A stretch of 64,000 nt of DNA. It comes from Sphingobacteriales bacterium (GTDB lineage Bacteria; Bacteroidota; Bacteroidia; Chitinophagales; UBA2359). How positions within the stretch are numbered: position 1 is the stretch's first letter; each line of letters starts with the position of its first letter. Shown piece after piece: positions 16,886 to 27,167 of the stretch. The notes under the pieces are model-generated. The model worked only from the letters and a program-made list of their open reading frames with translations. It searched no databases and was not told the DNA's origin. The DNA lies in assembly GCA_016700115.1 (NCBI GenBank), contig CP064999.1, forward strand, positions 3,162,001 through 3,226,000, written 5' to 3'. A program made the translations under genes and the position numbers.

Positions 16886-19800
16886 TCACTCACTTTGAAC
16901 ACTTTTTTTCTTCTTTTTTCTTTTGAACAAATCTTTAAATGTATCGAACTCTTGGGTGGCAGTAATGCTGGCACCTGTTTTATTAAAAGTACCGCTAAGG
17001 ATGTCGTAATCTGTTTTGTTAAATGCTTTTAACAAATATCTTCCATCGGGGGTAATTCGATATTCCAGTACAAAGTCGCCTGCAAAAAAGACCTGATTAC
17101 CCGTTTGTGCCTGTGTATTCCCCACATCAACGTTCCCTCCCAATTGAATGGAAAGGCGATCGTTGAACAAGCGTTTCGTCAGGACTAACTCAATTTCGTT
17201 TCTGAAATTAGCAGCCGCGTCTTCGGGATTTTGAGATTCGACTTCAGAAGTATAGTTTCTCCAGTTAATATTAAATTCACTATCGGGGATAAGTCCGGAA
17301 ACAACCTGATTTAAATAGCTGGACAAATAATTGCTTAACAACTCACTGACGGTCGTATTAACTCCCGACCTTAAATCGAGATTTACCCGATCCGGAGACA
17401 TAAAGCTGTTCAACACCAGTAAACCAAAAACTTGCTTGTTCAATTCATTTGGGTCGTTTTGATTTAATTCGCTAAGTTTTGCAGCTATAACATCATCTAC
17501 CCGTGTTACGGGGTTTTCGCTCTGATTGACTTCAAATTTGATATTTGGCTGCATCAAGGATCCGGCAAGTTTTAGAAATACATCAATGGGGACTCTTCTT
17601 TTCAGATCCGCCTGATCTATTAAGGAGGCTATTTCTGCATCATTTAACAAATTGTCTCTGTTTGTTTTTAGCCTGTAAATCGCCTTTACATCCAATTGTG
17701 CATCGTAGGGCTGTCCGGCAAAAGTTACTGTTCCTCCTTTTTCGACTTCAAAATACTTGTTAATGATGTTTTGCAGGGTAAACAGGTAGCTTCCCTGTTC
17801 GATGGTGTATTTCCCATACATATTAAATACGAAATCCCCGATGGTACTGATTTCCATTTGAATATTGCCGCTTCCTCTGCCCTTTATAATATCACCTGCC
17901 TGAAGATCGAAAATTATCTGAATTTCGGCATCGGGTGTCATCTCCAAATCAAACTGAATTTTCATGCCGGAAGTAGCAGGTGGCGTAACTACAGCATCTT
18001 CATTTTTGACAACTCCGGTGTTGATAAAAGTATAAATTGCATTTTCGGTTACATCCGACTCATAACTGATTGGCAGATTAAACTTAGTGCCTTTATTGGA
18101 ACGGGCATTGATGTATAGGTCTAACTGGTTAAAAGGACCTCTGAAGCGCATGACCCCTCCTCCGAATGCTGTTCCGTAGTAGAGGTTGTTTTGTTCGTAT
18201 TTTGTGTTTAACAATAATAAATTGTCAGTGGTGATATCGAGGTTAATACTCATGTTTTTTAAATCGTTCAAAAACACATAGCCATTAGCCCTTGCAGTAT
18301 TGCCCAAAGTGTCGTTTAGTCCTAAGTTGTTAAACCGAATATATTTATCATCGAAAATAATGCTCTGATTTTTGAGTGTGTATCTTGTATTCAGATAACT
18401 GACAGTAGTTCCTCCCTTTTCCACAAAAATATTTCCGTTAAAATTAGGCTCTTCCAATTTGCCGTAAATATGCAACAACCCCTTGATATTCCCTTCGGTT
18501 CTGGTTACTAATCCTCCTAAAAAGGCCTCTAAAAAACGCAGATTGCCTTTGCGAATATTCGCATTTACATCAATATAAGGTTTGTCTCCTTCCTTTTTAG
18601 GTAAAACCACCAATCCTTGATTAACTTTTATGTCATAGTTTTCATTCATGACATCTAAGCCAACATGCAGATCGTCTGCTTTAAATCTTTTATCAACCCG
18701 CAGTTTTACATCGCCAATCGGTTGTTTGCGAAAAACAAAATCCTGAGCAAGAAGCTCTGCATTGATGATTTGTGTTTCGAATATGTCCTTTATTGCAATT
18801 TCACCACTGACTTTGGTCTCTATTCCAATTTTTTCAATGATCGGAATGTAACTAAAGTCTTTCATGTAAATATTCTCCAGTATAACCTCAGTATAATTGT
18901 TGTGTAGTCGCGAAGGATGGCTGCGCAGCATGATGGTGCGCTCATCCTGACGGAGTGCCAAATCTTCAATTTCAAAATAGTTTTTGTTTTTGTAGGCGAA
19001 TGTGCCCGAATTAGTTTCCCACTTTTTGTAATTTAATACGATTTCGGTAGTATCAAATTTCATTTTCAGGGTATCTGAATTTGCAAAAATCAACCCTGCA
19101 ATATTAGCTCTGTTTGCCGCCGTATCTCTTGCAACTTTTACGGCAAAACGGATACTGTCATTGAAAACTGCTCCCTGTGCATAGATGGGCGGTAATAACA
19201 GGTTATTTTTAGCAATATACGATGAGTCGGTTTTTGCGTCAAAGTTCAACTCTTTAGCATCCGATTTTGCACTGATATTTATTCCATAAATTCCAATTCC
19301 ACTGATGCCGAAAGCATCTGCTTTTGCTTTTAAATTCAGGCTTCTTGAGCTGGAATTAAAACTGCCTTTTACCATAGCGTTGTCGAGCCTTTCCAGTTCA
19401 GGCAATAAAAACTGTGAAAGTAAAGCGGGGTTGTTCACATTTATTGCGAAGTCAACATCTTGTTCCTGGGTGGGTTTGGTATATTTAAACCGATAAGGGA
19501 AATATTGATGTAAAAGATTGATAAAAGAATTAGGCAGTTCTTTAAACGTGTATTTTCCATTCACATCTGCAGTCAGAATATTGGAATTTAACTGCAGCGT
19601 GCGATGATTATCGGTAATGGCAGAAAACAGTTTAACAGTATCTAAATAAAAGTGCCGGGCACCGTTCTGGATTTTTACATCATAAAAAGTAGCGTTACCC
19701 GCAATATCATCAATATCTTTACCCAACAAGTTTAGGTTTGTTCTGCCGGATATGATAAAATCTTCTTTAATCTTATCTGATTTGATGAGGTTCAATTTCT

Positions 19801-21691
19801 TCAAATTGAGCTTAAACAAATCGGCGGTAAATTGATATTTAGGAGTTTCTTCATTGAAATTGACCAAACCTTTGAAACTCAGACTTAGGTTGTTGTCAGT
19901 AATGAGCACGTTTCCGGAAAACAGTTTTTTATCCACGCGTCCATCAATTCCTACATTGGTATAGGTATAATTGTTAAATGTAAAACTCTCTATTTTACCG
20001 CCAAGATCAATTTCAAGTTCTTCGGGTTTAATTCCTTTTCCGTTTACAGTAGCATTAAAGGTTGTTTTTCCGAACTGTTCGGGTTTATCCAACATTTTGC
20101 CCAAATCAAAATCCTTAACCGCAATTTTTCCGGAATATCGCAAAACCCTTTCGATATCAATTTTTACATCCGATTGTACCTGACCAATATCAGACAGTAG
20201 TGTACCTTCTGCCACAAAATGTTTAGGAAAACCGGAGTATCTGCCCGAAAACTGAACATTACCCAATTTGTCAATTTCGGGAGGCAGTTTCAGGGAGGAA
20301 GGCAAGAATCCTTTTACTTCATTAATCGTAGTTTTCAGTACCGAGATTTTGGCATCTATATTGGTAGATTGAAAATCGGGTAAACCCCTCATTCGCACAT
20401 CTCCTTTAAAATAAGTTTTACCTATCTTCAAGGTTAAACCCTCTGCGCTTAAACGGCTTATTTCGTTTTTGGCTTTTCCCGAAACATGAATTTTTGTATC
20501 GAGGTTTTTGGAAATCAATTTTTCTTTATGCAAACTTCCGGCAAAAAAGGCGATGTCTCTGAATGTAAAATACGAAACAGGTTTTAATCGAACATCTAAT
20601 TTCACCTCTGTTAAAAACTCGTCGAAACAACGCAGACTTTTAAAATTAAATGCCACATAATCTTCAACCAGACTGTTTGGTGTTTGAAGTTTAAGGTCTG
20701 ACATTTCAATTTTAGCAGGTGAAAACAACACAAATGCGCTTGCTTTTTTTACCTCTAATCCCGACCTTTCTTTTGCACTCAGATGGTCTAAGTGTCCGCT
20801 TATGGTATCATTACTTCCATAAACAAAATTGCTGATTTGTATGTCAATTTCGTTAATTTTCAAAGATTTAAAATTAACTGCATTTGGGCGGGGAAGCGTA
20901 TCAAACCCTTTTCTGAAAGTAAAATCGCCTTCAGACAAATTGAAGTGTCGAGCTGCAAACAACCACCCTTTCAAGGAAATAGGCACCGGTTTTTCACAAT
21001 CTTCCTCTTCATTATTATCAGGGCTGCTGATGGTATCTGCTAATAAAAAACGAGGAGCATGAAGTTGCAGAGAATCGAGGGTAATTTGTTTTTCGAAAAT
21101 CTTAAAGCTGCTCAAGTCAGCCTGCAATTTTGACAACACCACCTCTATATTTAACCCCCCTTTTTCATCGTTTAGCTTGAATCTGGGGCTGTTGAGTTTT
21201 AACTTTTTTAAATCCAGAAAAATGGGAGAGGGTTTTGGAGCAGTTGCAATTGTATCCTTTTTGGTCTTGCTATCTGTTCCTCCAAACTGCTGTAATAAAT
21301 ATTCAAAATTGAAACGGTCATCTGTCTGGCTTTTAGCAAAATTAACAAAGGGGGCATCTATCAATATTTCATTTACCAAAAGTGCTTTATTCCACAATGA
21401 AAGGCTGTCAATATTGACAGAAAGCTTTTGCAAATACAATAAAGTATCGCAATTCCAATCTTCGATATATAGTTCTCTGATTTCAATTTGATCGTAAATA
21501 TCAACATACAACGAACCAACCTGAATTTCGGTATTCAAATATCGTTTCCCTATAACTTCCGTGAGTACTCGTTTAACCAATACACTTTGTATCAATGGCT
21601 GTTTGAGAAGATATAAAATAGCGCCTCCTAACAGTAAAAGAAATACTGTTATCACGACAAAAGAAGTTACAATCCGGCGGGTTCGGGTCAA
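16886..21691 (-). CDS. tamB: TamB-family translocation and assembly module protein
   Basis: A 1601-residue protein with an N-terminal membrane anchor (about 10-30: IVTSFVVITVFLLLLGGAILYLL), then a very long region of repeated amphipathic beta strands (AsmA/TamB-like: LYVEDWNCDTLLYLQKLSVNID) and a C-terminal DUF490 domain from about 1150 (INARSNKGTKFNLPISYESD; IQFDLEMTPDAEIQIIFDLQAGDII). Such proteins form a hydrophobic groove spanning the periplasm for phospholipid transport or outer-membrane protein assembly. The TamL-like partner is encoded separately at 59002-61311. The C-terminus is very basic (KRKKKKK). Confidence 0.9.
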   Translation of the reverse strand: MTRTRRIVTSFVVITVFLLLLGGAILYLLKQPLIQSVLVKRVLTEVIGKRYLNTEIQVGSLYVDIYDQIEIRELYIEDWNCDTLLYLQKLSVNIDSLSLWNKALLVNEILIDAPFVNFAKSQTDDRFNFEYLLQQFGGTDSKTKKDTIATAPKPSPIFLDLKKLKLNSPRFKLNDEKGGLNIEVVLSKLQADLSSFKIFEKQITLDSLQLHAPRFLLADTISSPDNNEEEDCEKPVPISLKGWLFAARHFNLSEGDFTFRKGFDTLPRPNAVNFKSLKINEIDIQISNFVYGSNDTISGHLDHLSAKERSGLEVKKASAFVLFSPAKIEMSDLKLQTPNSLVEDYVAFNFKSLRCFDEFLTEVKLDVRLKPVSYFTFRDIAFFAGSLHKEKLISKNLDTKIHVSGKAKNEISRLSAEGLTLKIGKTYFKGDVRMRGLPDFQSTNIDAKISVLKTTINEVKGFLPSSLKLPPEIDKLGNVQFSGRYSGFPKHFVAEGTLLSDIGQVQSDVKIDIERVLRYSGKIAVKDFDLGKMLDKPEQFGKTTFNATVNGKGIKPEELEIDLGGKIESFTFNNYTYTNVGIDGRVDKKLFSGNVLITDNNLSLSFKGLVNFNEETPKYQFTADLFKLNLKKLNLIKSDKIKEDFIISGRTNLNLLGKDIDDIAGNATFYDVKIQNGARHFYLDTVKLFSAITDNHRTLQLNSNILTADVNGKYTFKELPNSFINLLHQYFPYRFKYTKPTQEQDVDFAINVNNPALLSQFLLPELERLDNAMVKGSFNSSSRSLNLKAKADAFGISGIGIYGINISAKSDAKELNFDAKTDSSYIAKNNLLLPPIYAQGAVFNDSIRFAVKVARDTAANRANIAGLIFANSDTLKMKFDTTEIVLNYKKWETNSGTFAYKNKNYFEIEDLALRQDERTIMLRSHPSRLHNNYTEVILENIYMKDFSYIPIIEKIGIETKVSGEIAIKDIFETQIINAELLAQDFVFRKQPIGDVKLRVDKRFKADDLHVGLDVMNENYDIKVNQGLVVLPKKEGDKPYIDVNANIRKGNLRFLEAFLGGLVTRTEGNIKGLLHIYGKLEEPNFNGNIFVEKGGTTVSYLNTRYTLKNQSIIFDDKYIRFNNLGLNDTLGNTARANGYVFLNDLKNMSINLDITTDNLLLLNTKYEQNNLYYGTAFGGGVMRFRGPFNQLDLYINARSNKGTKFNLPISYESDVTENAIYTFINTGVVKNEDAVVTPPATSGMKIQFDLEMTPDAEIQIIFDLQAGDIIKGRGSGNIQMEISTIGDFVFNMYGKYTIEQGSYLFTLQNIINKYFEVEKGGTVTFAGQPYDAQLDVKAIYRLKTNRDNLLNDAEIASLIDQADLKRRVPIDVFLKLAGSLMQPNIKFEVNQSENPVTRVDDVIAAKLSELNQNDPNELNKQVFGLLVLNSFMSPDRVNLDLRSGVNTTVSELLSNYLSSYLNQVVSGLIPDSEFNINWRNYTSEVESQNPEDAAANFRNEIELVLTKRLFNDRLSIQLGGNVDVGNTQAQTGNQVFFAGDFVLEYRITPDGRYLLKAFNKTDYDILSGTFNKTGASITATQEFDTFKDLFKRKKKKKSVQSE

Positions 21692-21849
21692 ATTGGATAG
21701 ATTAATTGAAAATCAGGTTGCTGAAAAAGTTTTTAAGGCATTTATGTAATTAATTCTCTAACAACAAAACAACTGACTAAGTTATTGCAAAACCTGCAAA
21801 GTTAAAAAAATAATTCATCCAACAGATTGTTGATATAGCAATGACTGAG

Positions 21850-22707
21850 TTAGAATATAATTCCTTTTTCTGTAAACGGACGGGGTTGCCAGCCATCGGT
21901 TGTGAGGATGTTTAACTCTTTAAATCCAAAGTCGTGCAGCATTGTAGCAGCTTCCGAAAAATAAGAAGTAATTTCGCGGGGGTGATGCGCATCAGAATTG
22001 AGTACAATTGGGATATTCAGTTCTTTGATTCGCTCTAATACAAAAGGGGAAGGGTAGGGGTAGGTTGTTTTTTTCTTATAAACTCCGCGAGTGTTTACTT
22101 CGATTAAAACTCCGGCCCGGGCTGCCGCTTCCAGAGTATCATAAACCATTTGCCGGTACCAGGGCTCGTCTTCGGTAAAAAAACGGTTTTGATTGTTCAT
22201 TTTTACCTTGTCCATGTGCCCCAGTACTTGGGGAGGTGCGGTTGATAACATTTCCTGTTGAAGTGCAAAATAACTGCCAACTGCTTTTTTAATATCACCA
22301 CCATAGATTTGCTGAATGCCATTGTCGTAGGCTTGTTGAGTGCCGTCAATTTCCCAGTACCAACCTTCTTCCGGATGCTGATACCCATAATGTACCGAAC
22401 CGATATTGTAATCCAACATGGCAAAATCTGCTCTTGCAGGAGAAGTAACCTGTGGGATATAATCTATTTCAAGTCCGATAAAAATGGGTAACCGGTCTTT
22501 GTACTGATCTCGCAGTTTTGCGATAGTTTGCAAATATTCCTCAAAACGGTGGGGTTTAATACTCCAGGGAACATTGAGGGACATAGGGGCATGGCTTGAA
22601 AATCCGAAGGATTTAACTCCTTTTTCAATGGCAGATTCAACATATAAAGATGGCTCATCTGTGCCATCACAAAAAAAACAATGTTGATGATAATTGCTCC
22701 AGGACAT
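21850..22707 (-). CDS. PHP-domain phosphoesterase, histidinol-phosphatase type
   Basis: A 285-residue PHP-fold metalloenzyme. Metal-binding motifs visible in order are NYHQHCFFCDG (HxH), FGFSSHAP, GLEIDYIP, IGSVHYG, LGHMDKVK, EVNTRG and LNSDAHHP. Length and motif order match the HisK-type histidinol-phosphatases, which dephosphorylate L-histidinol phosphate. No his biosynthesis genes are next to it, so the substrate is provisional. It lies upstream of tamB in the same direction, with about 160 bp between. Confidence 0.82.
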   Translation of the reverse strand: MSWSNYHQHCFFCDGTDEPSLYVESAIEKGVKSFGFSSHAPMSLNVPWSIKPHRFEEYLQTIAKLRDQYKDRLPIFIGLEIDYIPQVTSPARADFAMLDYNIGSVHYGYQHPEEGWYWEIDGTQQAYDNGIQQIYGGDIKKAVGSYFALQQEMLSTAPPQVLGHMDKVKMNNQNRFFTEDEPWYRQMVYDTLEAAARAGVLIEVNTRGVYKKKTTYPYPSPFVLERIKELNIPIVLNSDAHHPREITSYFSEAATMLHDFGFKELNILTTDGWQPRPFTEKGIIF

Positions 22708-22742
22708 GTTTTTACAATTAATTTGTATGAGTAGCGTAATGA

Positions 22743-23429
22743 TTATTTAATTCTAAGAGTAGTTAAGGGTACAACTAAATTGCTATCGGGAAGGAATCCA
22801 TGAAACGAGCCAAAAGTTTGTTCACTCCACAATTTGCTGGCAATACTATCAAATGTCATACCGTCTTCTGACATTTCATAAAAAAGTTTAGGGCGGTAAT
22901 AATCGGAATCGCAGTCAAAACAATAAGTTGGAAAATAGCCTTTAAAACCAGAAAACTCAACCTGACCATCATTGTCGTAATCTACATGATTCCCGTCAAA
23001 CATTGGCAAGGTGTCCGTGCTTATGAGGTCATTGCCAGAAAATTTGAACTGTAAAATATCGGTTTGATAATCCTTATCAGACACAAAACCCATTAACATT
23101 TCAGTCAAACCGTTGTTCAGGTTTCTGACTATCGGCAACAACCCGAAATTCGTATAATAAATGGTAATTGAATCTGTAAAAATGGTATCAGTGTGGTTCA
23201 ACACATTCAGGTTTCTGTAATAAACATCCCCGTTTTGAATCCATCTTTCGGCTACCACTGAAAAACTATCTGTTTGTACCAACCATTTTTTCTCTCCATG
23301 TCCCGGTAAACTTTGGTGGTCATCATTGCCAAACATATCGCCGGGCACTTTTTGTGTATTGCAAGTAAATAACAGAACTATGATACCCAATACAACTAAA
23401 ATGATATTTAACAGTTTGCGAATTAACAC
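22743..23429 (-). CDS. hypothetical lipoprotein
   Basis: A 228-residue protein with a hydrophobic signal (residues 5-21) ending in LLFTC, a plausible lipobox, so it is probably attached to an envelope membrane. The rest is beta-rich with several acidic loops (DYDNDGQVEFSGFKGYFPTY is reminiscent of a calcium-binding or FG-GAP-like loop) and a CFDCDSDYY segment. I do not recognise a family. It is 35 bp upstream of the PHP gene and may be cotranscribed. Confidence 0.65.
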   Translation of the reverse strand: MLIRKLLNIILVVLGIIVLLFTCNTQKVPGDMFGNDDHQSLPGHGEKKWLVQTDSFSVVAERWIQNGDVYYRNLNVLNHTDTIFTDSITIYYTNFGLLPIVRNLNNGLTEMLMGFVSDKDYQTDILQFKFSGNDLISTDTLPMFDGNHVDYDNDGQVEFSGFKGYFPTYCFDCDSDYYRPKLFYEMSEDGMTFDSIASKLWSEQTFGSFHGFLPDSNLVVPLTTLRIK

Positions 23430-24409
23430 CTGAATTTCTTTGCAACAAAGGTAGGCAATTATGCCTTTTAAAGATAGGGATTGAATTCAGGTATTTTGCC
23501 TTAACTTATATTTATAAACCGCTAAATATTTGCAGCACAAACTAACGTTATTCCTGCAAATTCTGAATGATGTATTATCTTAAACCTTACTGAAAGAGTT
23601 TTGATTTCGGAAATATTTTTAAATCAAATGTGCCAAACTGACCAACACTAAAATCTAAAATCCGCCCCCAAGTGTAAGATTAATCTAAAAAATGAAACAA
23701 GAAATGGTAACTTTATTGTCATTTTACTCTTATAAATTGCAATTTTAAAAGTTTAAATTGCAATTTTATTGGGTTAAATTGCAATTTTATTGACCAAAAT
23801 TGCGATTTCAGGTTCTAAAATCATCATTTTATTCCTATAAAAGTCAATTTAATGGTCTTAAATTATCTTTTCCAAAGTTTTAATTGCTTTTTTAAAAACC
23901 AAAATTGTAATTTCTCTTGGAAAAATGTCAATTTTATTGGCTAAAAAAGCAATAGTTTTGATTTTAATTGAAATATTTTTTGGGCTTTTTTGAAACTATC
24001 TTTTTAAAATTCTGACAATGGAGGTATAGAATCGCGCAACGGTATTTGTTTTTTGCAACTTACCCCTGTGGTTTTTGAATGTAGGTGAGTTGTTTTAAGC
24101 GTATGGTCTGATTTGCTTCTTTCTAAATCTCAACATTAATCGGGCTCATCTACCTCAATATTTTTTGAGTAAGTTTACTTGGCCGGTTTCTATTTAGTCA
24201 GGCAAAACTGCACAGATTTTGATTCAAAGTGGGTTGAATATTTATTATTGGGAAGGAAAATAGTTTTAGGATTGCATGACAAAAGAGGGTAAAAGTTTTT
24301 TTAATAAGATGATGGATTATTTTAAGGTACTACGGCTGTATTGAAAAGAATACCGGCTTGAGGTTAAATTTGGATAGGACGGCTTATTTATCTAACTTAG
24401 CCTGAAATT
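23430..24409. other. 980-bp intergenic region between divergent genes
   Basis: No open frame of convincing quality occurs here. The region is extremely AT-rich and contains the 21-bp periodic array described separately (23715-23987). The flanks hold the presumed promoters of the minus-strand lipoprotein and the plus-strand CotH protein. Confidence 0.6.
23715..23987. repeat. degenerate tandem array, 13 units of exactly 21 bp
   Basis: Units begin at 23715, 23736, 23757, 23778 and so on every 21 bp to 23967. The consensus is roughly ATTGCAATTTTATTGG-N2-TAA. Units 2-4 share the first 11 bases ATTGCAATTTT; later ones drift, but the register never slips. All six reading frames contain stops across the array, so it is not a coding heptapeptide repeat. 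Spacers differing from unit to unit and the absence of palindromic identical repeats exclude CRISPR. The period equals two DNA helical turns. Confidence 0.75.
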
Positions 24410-24445
24410 ATGTTAAATCTAAGTTCTAAAAAAAGTTCAGTCCGC

Positions 24446-26843
24446 ATGAAGCATTTTTTTCTAATCCTATTTGGAATATCAGGCATAGTCATTACCCCGT
24501 TTTCTGAGGTTAGATCACAAATTATTCCTTCGCCATACAGTATTCCTTCTGATGATCCTTCTGCAGTTTTGTACAGTGATGTCAGCATTCCGAGAATAGA
24601 CATCTTTCTCGATCCGGTTCAGTTTAACAATCTCATCAACAGCCCCAATAATGAAACAGAGTATCCGGCAACATTTGTCTATGCGAATGATTTATTTACC
24701 GATACCGTAACTAATATTGGTTTTGGTTTGCGCGGAAATACCTCAATCAATGCGGACAAAAAGTCTTTCAAGATTTCGTTCAACTCCTATATACCGGGCG
24801 CAAAATATAGAAATCTGGAAAAAATGAATTTGAATGGCGAACACAACGACCCATCCATCATTAGGTCAAAACTATATTGGGATTTAGCTCAACAAATGGG
24901 AATACCTGCTCCAAGAGCTAATCATGTGCGGTTGTATGTTAATAACCAATACAGAGGTTTATACATCAACGTGGAACACATTGACGAACAGTTTGCTCAA
25001 AACAGATTTGGCAATAATAACGGCAATCTGTACAAATGTAATTACCCGGCATCGCTTGAATATTTGGGCAGCAACGCCGATGCCTATAAGGTCGAAGTGT
25101 TTGGAAGGCGTATTTATGAATTGAAAATAAACGATGAAGAAGACGATTATTCAGATTTAGCCCAATTTATGAATGCCCTTCACAGTTCAACATTCGATGA
25201 GGATTTTCCGGGCAGATTAGATGAGAAATTTAATGTTGACAATTTTTTGCGTGTTTTGGCTTTGGATATTTTTACCGGAAATTGGGACGGGTATAGCTAT
25301 AATATCAATAACTTTTATTTGTACCGCAACACTGAAACCGGAAAGTTTGAATATCTGCCTTACGATACCGACAATACTTTTGGTATTGACTGGTTTGGTA
25401 TTGACTGGGCAATTCGTCCGGTTTATAACTGGACTCCCGAATCCGATTATCCTCCTCTGACTACCCGGGTGCTTAATATCCCTGAGTTCAGAAAAAGATT
25501 TAGTTATTATTTTAACATGCTGCTTCAAACATCGGCTAATCCGGGGTATAATTTTTCCCCGAATTGATGACCTTCACACTTTAATTACCGATGCAGCGGA
25601 AGAAGATGCCTTCAGAACTATGGATTATGGTTATACCATCGCCCAGTTTCACAACAGTTATGAGCAAGCAATCGGCAACCATGTTACCTATGGTATTAAA
25701 CCATATATCACTGCAAGACGGGCAAGTGCATTAGTTCAACTCCTTCCACAAAACATTTCCCCGGTAATTATTTCACCTAAGCACACCCCGCTGATGCCCG
25801 TTTCGGGTCAAAATATCTATTTTACAGCAAGCGTTTTTGATGACAATATCGGTGTTTTACCGGATGTATATTTTCATTACCGAATCAACGGAAGCAGTTT
25901 TACAACGGTACCCATGTCAGATAACGGAACTTTAGGGGATGTTTTGGCGAATGATGGAAATTACGGAGCAGTATTAAATGGATTAACCGCTCCGGCAACA
26001 ATTGATTATTATTTTTCGGCAACCGATGTTTTGGGAGCATCGAACCGGGAACCTCTTTTGGAATCAGCTTACCGGCAGGTTACTATGGCTGAAAGTCCTG
26101 TCCCTTTGGTAGTGAATGAATTTATGGCTTCCAATTCAACCATAGCAGATGAATTTGGAGAGTTTGAAGATTGGATAGAAATCTATAATACAGGTTTTGA
26201 ATCTATCAACCTGTCCGATTATTTTTTGACCGACAAACTCAATAATCCTTTAAAATGGAGAATGCCGGATACCATTATAGGACCGCAGGGTTTTATGCTG
26301 ATTTGGGCAGATGAAGACGGAGTTCAAGGCCCCCATCATGCCAATTTTAAATTAGGAGCTGGAGGAGAGGCAATCGGAATTTTTACCGAAACCGGTCAGG
26401 CAGTTTATACCCTGACTTTTGGACCTCAGGTCTCCAATTTAACTCAGGGATTGTTGCCGGATGGTTTAGGAGAAGTTCAAAACCTGAACTATCCTACCCC
26501 CGGATATTCAAATATGACTCCTTTAAATACAGGTTTGTTTGTTGAAGAGCCTTTTGTAAAGGTAACCAATATCTATCCAAATCCCCTTTCCGATTTAGTT
26601 TTTCTTGAACTTAAAACCAACGAAACCGTCGAATTGGATCAAATCTTATTCAGGTATGATGGCAGCATGGTGTGTGAACAGAGAAGCAAAATAATACCTG
26701 AAGGGGCTTATTCCATTCAGATGGATGTTCCACCCTTTCTTCCTGCCGGAGTTTATTTTTTGCAAGTCAATTCAAGGGTTGTAAATTCATCAAACCCTAA
26801 TTCCAGGCAACAAAGCAATACCTTTACTTTGGTTAAGTATTAA
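24446..26843 (+). pseudogene. CotH-kinase family secreted protein with lamin-tail and T9SS domains, one frameshift
   Basis: The first frame (to 25567) gives a signal peptide from ATG 24446 (MKHFFLILFGISGIV) and a CotH domain (FGLRGNTSINADKKSFKISF; LNGEHNDPSIIRSKLYWDLA; YLPYDTDNTFG). The second (from about 25560) continues with DDLHTLITDAAEEDAF, a lamin-tail-like domain (VVNEFMASNSTIADEFGEFEDW) and a T9SS sorting domain (IYPNPLSDLVFLELK). The break is one base in the run ATTTTTCCCC at 25551-25560. Everything else is intact, so a sequencing indel is as likely as a real mutation. The repaired protein would have about 800 residues and be exported and anchored at the cell surface. Confidence 0.85.
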
Positions 26844-27167
26844 TGAAACTTGCATAGGTTTCTTGTAAGCTAAAATCACAATACTGAACGGGTTTGTAAA
26901 TTTTGATTTGCTTTTTCAGAACCGGTTTCGGGCAAAGGGATTGATTATGAGTTTGATAAATCACCCGTTTTGCCAAAATGTCGTTTTTTATATTTATTGC
27001 TTTGTGCTCTGTCTATTTGTCAGTCATGTTGATTTGTTAGCTGTCATAATTCGTTGTGCATTGTCAATTTTATGCCAAAAAAATAGTTTTTCTCAATTGG
27101 CATAAAGATTGAAAACAAGTTAATACAACAAAAAATATTTAACTTACAATAGCAAATTCACAACAGT
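26844..27167. other. leader region of dnaK
   Basis: This 324-bp stretch is noncoding; a 65-codon frame inside it has no support. It holds the perfect inverted repeat TATGCCAA (27071-27078) / TTGGCATA (27097-27104) and the promoter-like element described next. Confidence 0.55.
27098..27112 (+). promoter_or_regulatory. sigma-54-like -24/-12 element before dnaK
   Basis: TGGCATAAAGATTGA fits the TGGCAY-N5-TTGC pattern, with GG and the downstream G 12 bp apart but GA instead of GC at -12. It lies 70 bp before the dnaK ATG, nearly the same distance as the matching element of groES. An 8-bp inverted repeat overlaps its upstream half. Confidence 0.4.

Noticed and set aside
23715..23987. Possible CRISPR array
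   Set aside because: Units are only 21 bp with no repeat/spacer alternation, the sequence drifts between units, and no cas genes are near.
26908..27105. 65-codon frame before dnaK
   Set aside because: It overlaps the inverted repeat and promoter-like element, and its composition is that of AT-rich noncoding DNA.
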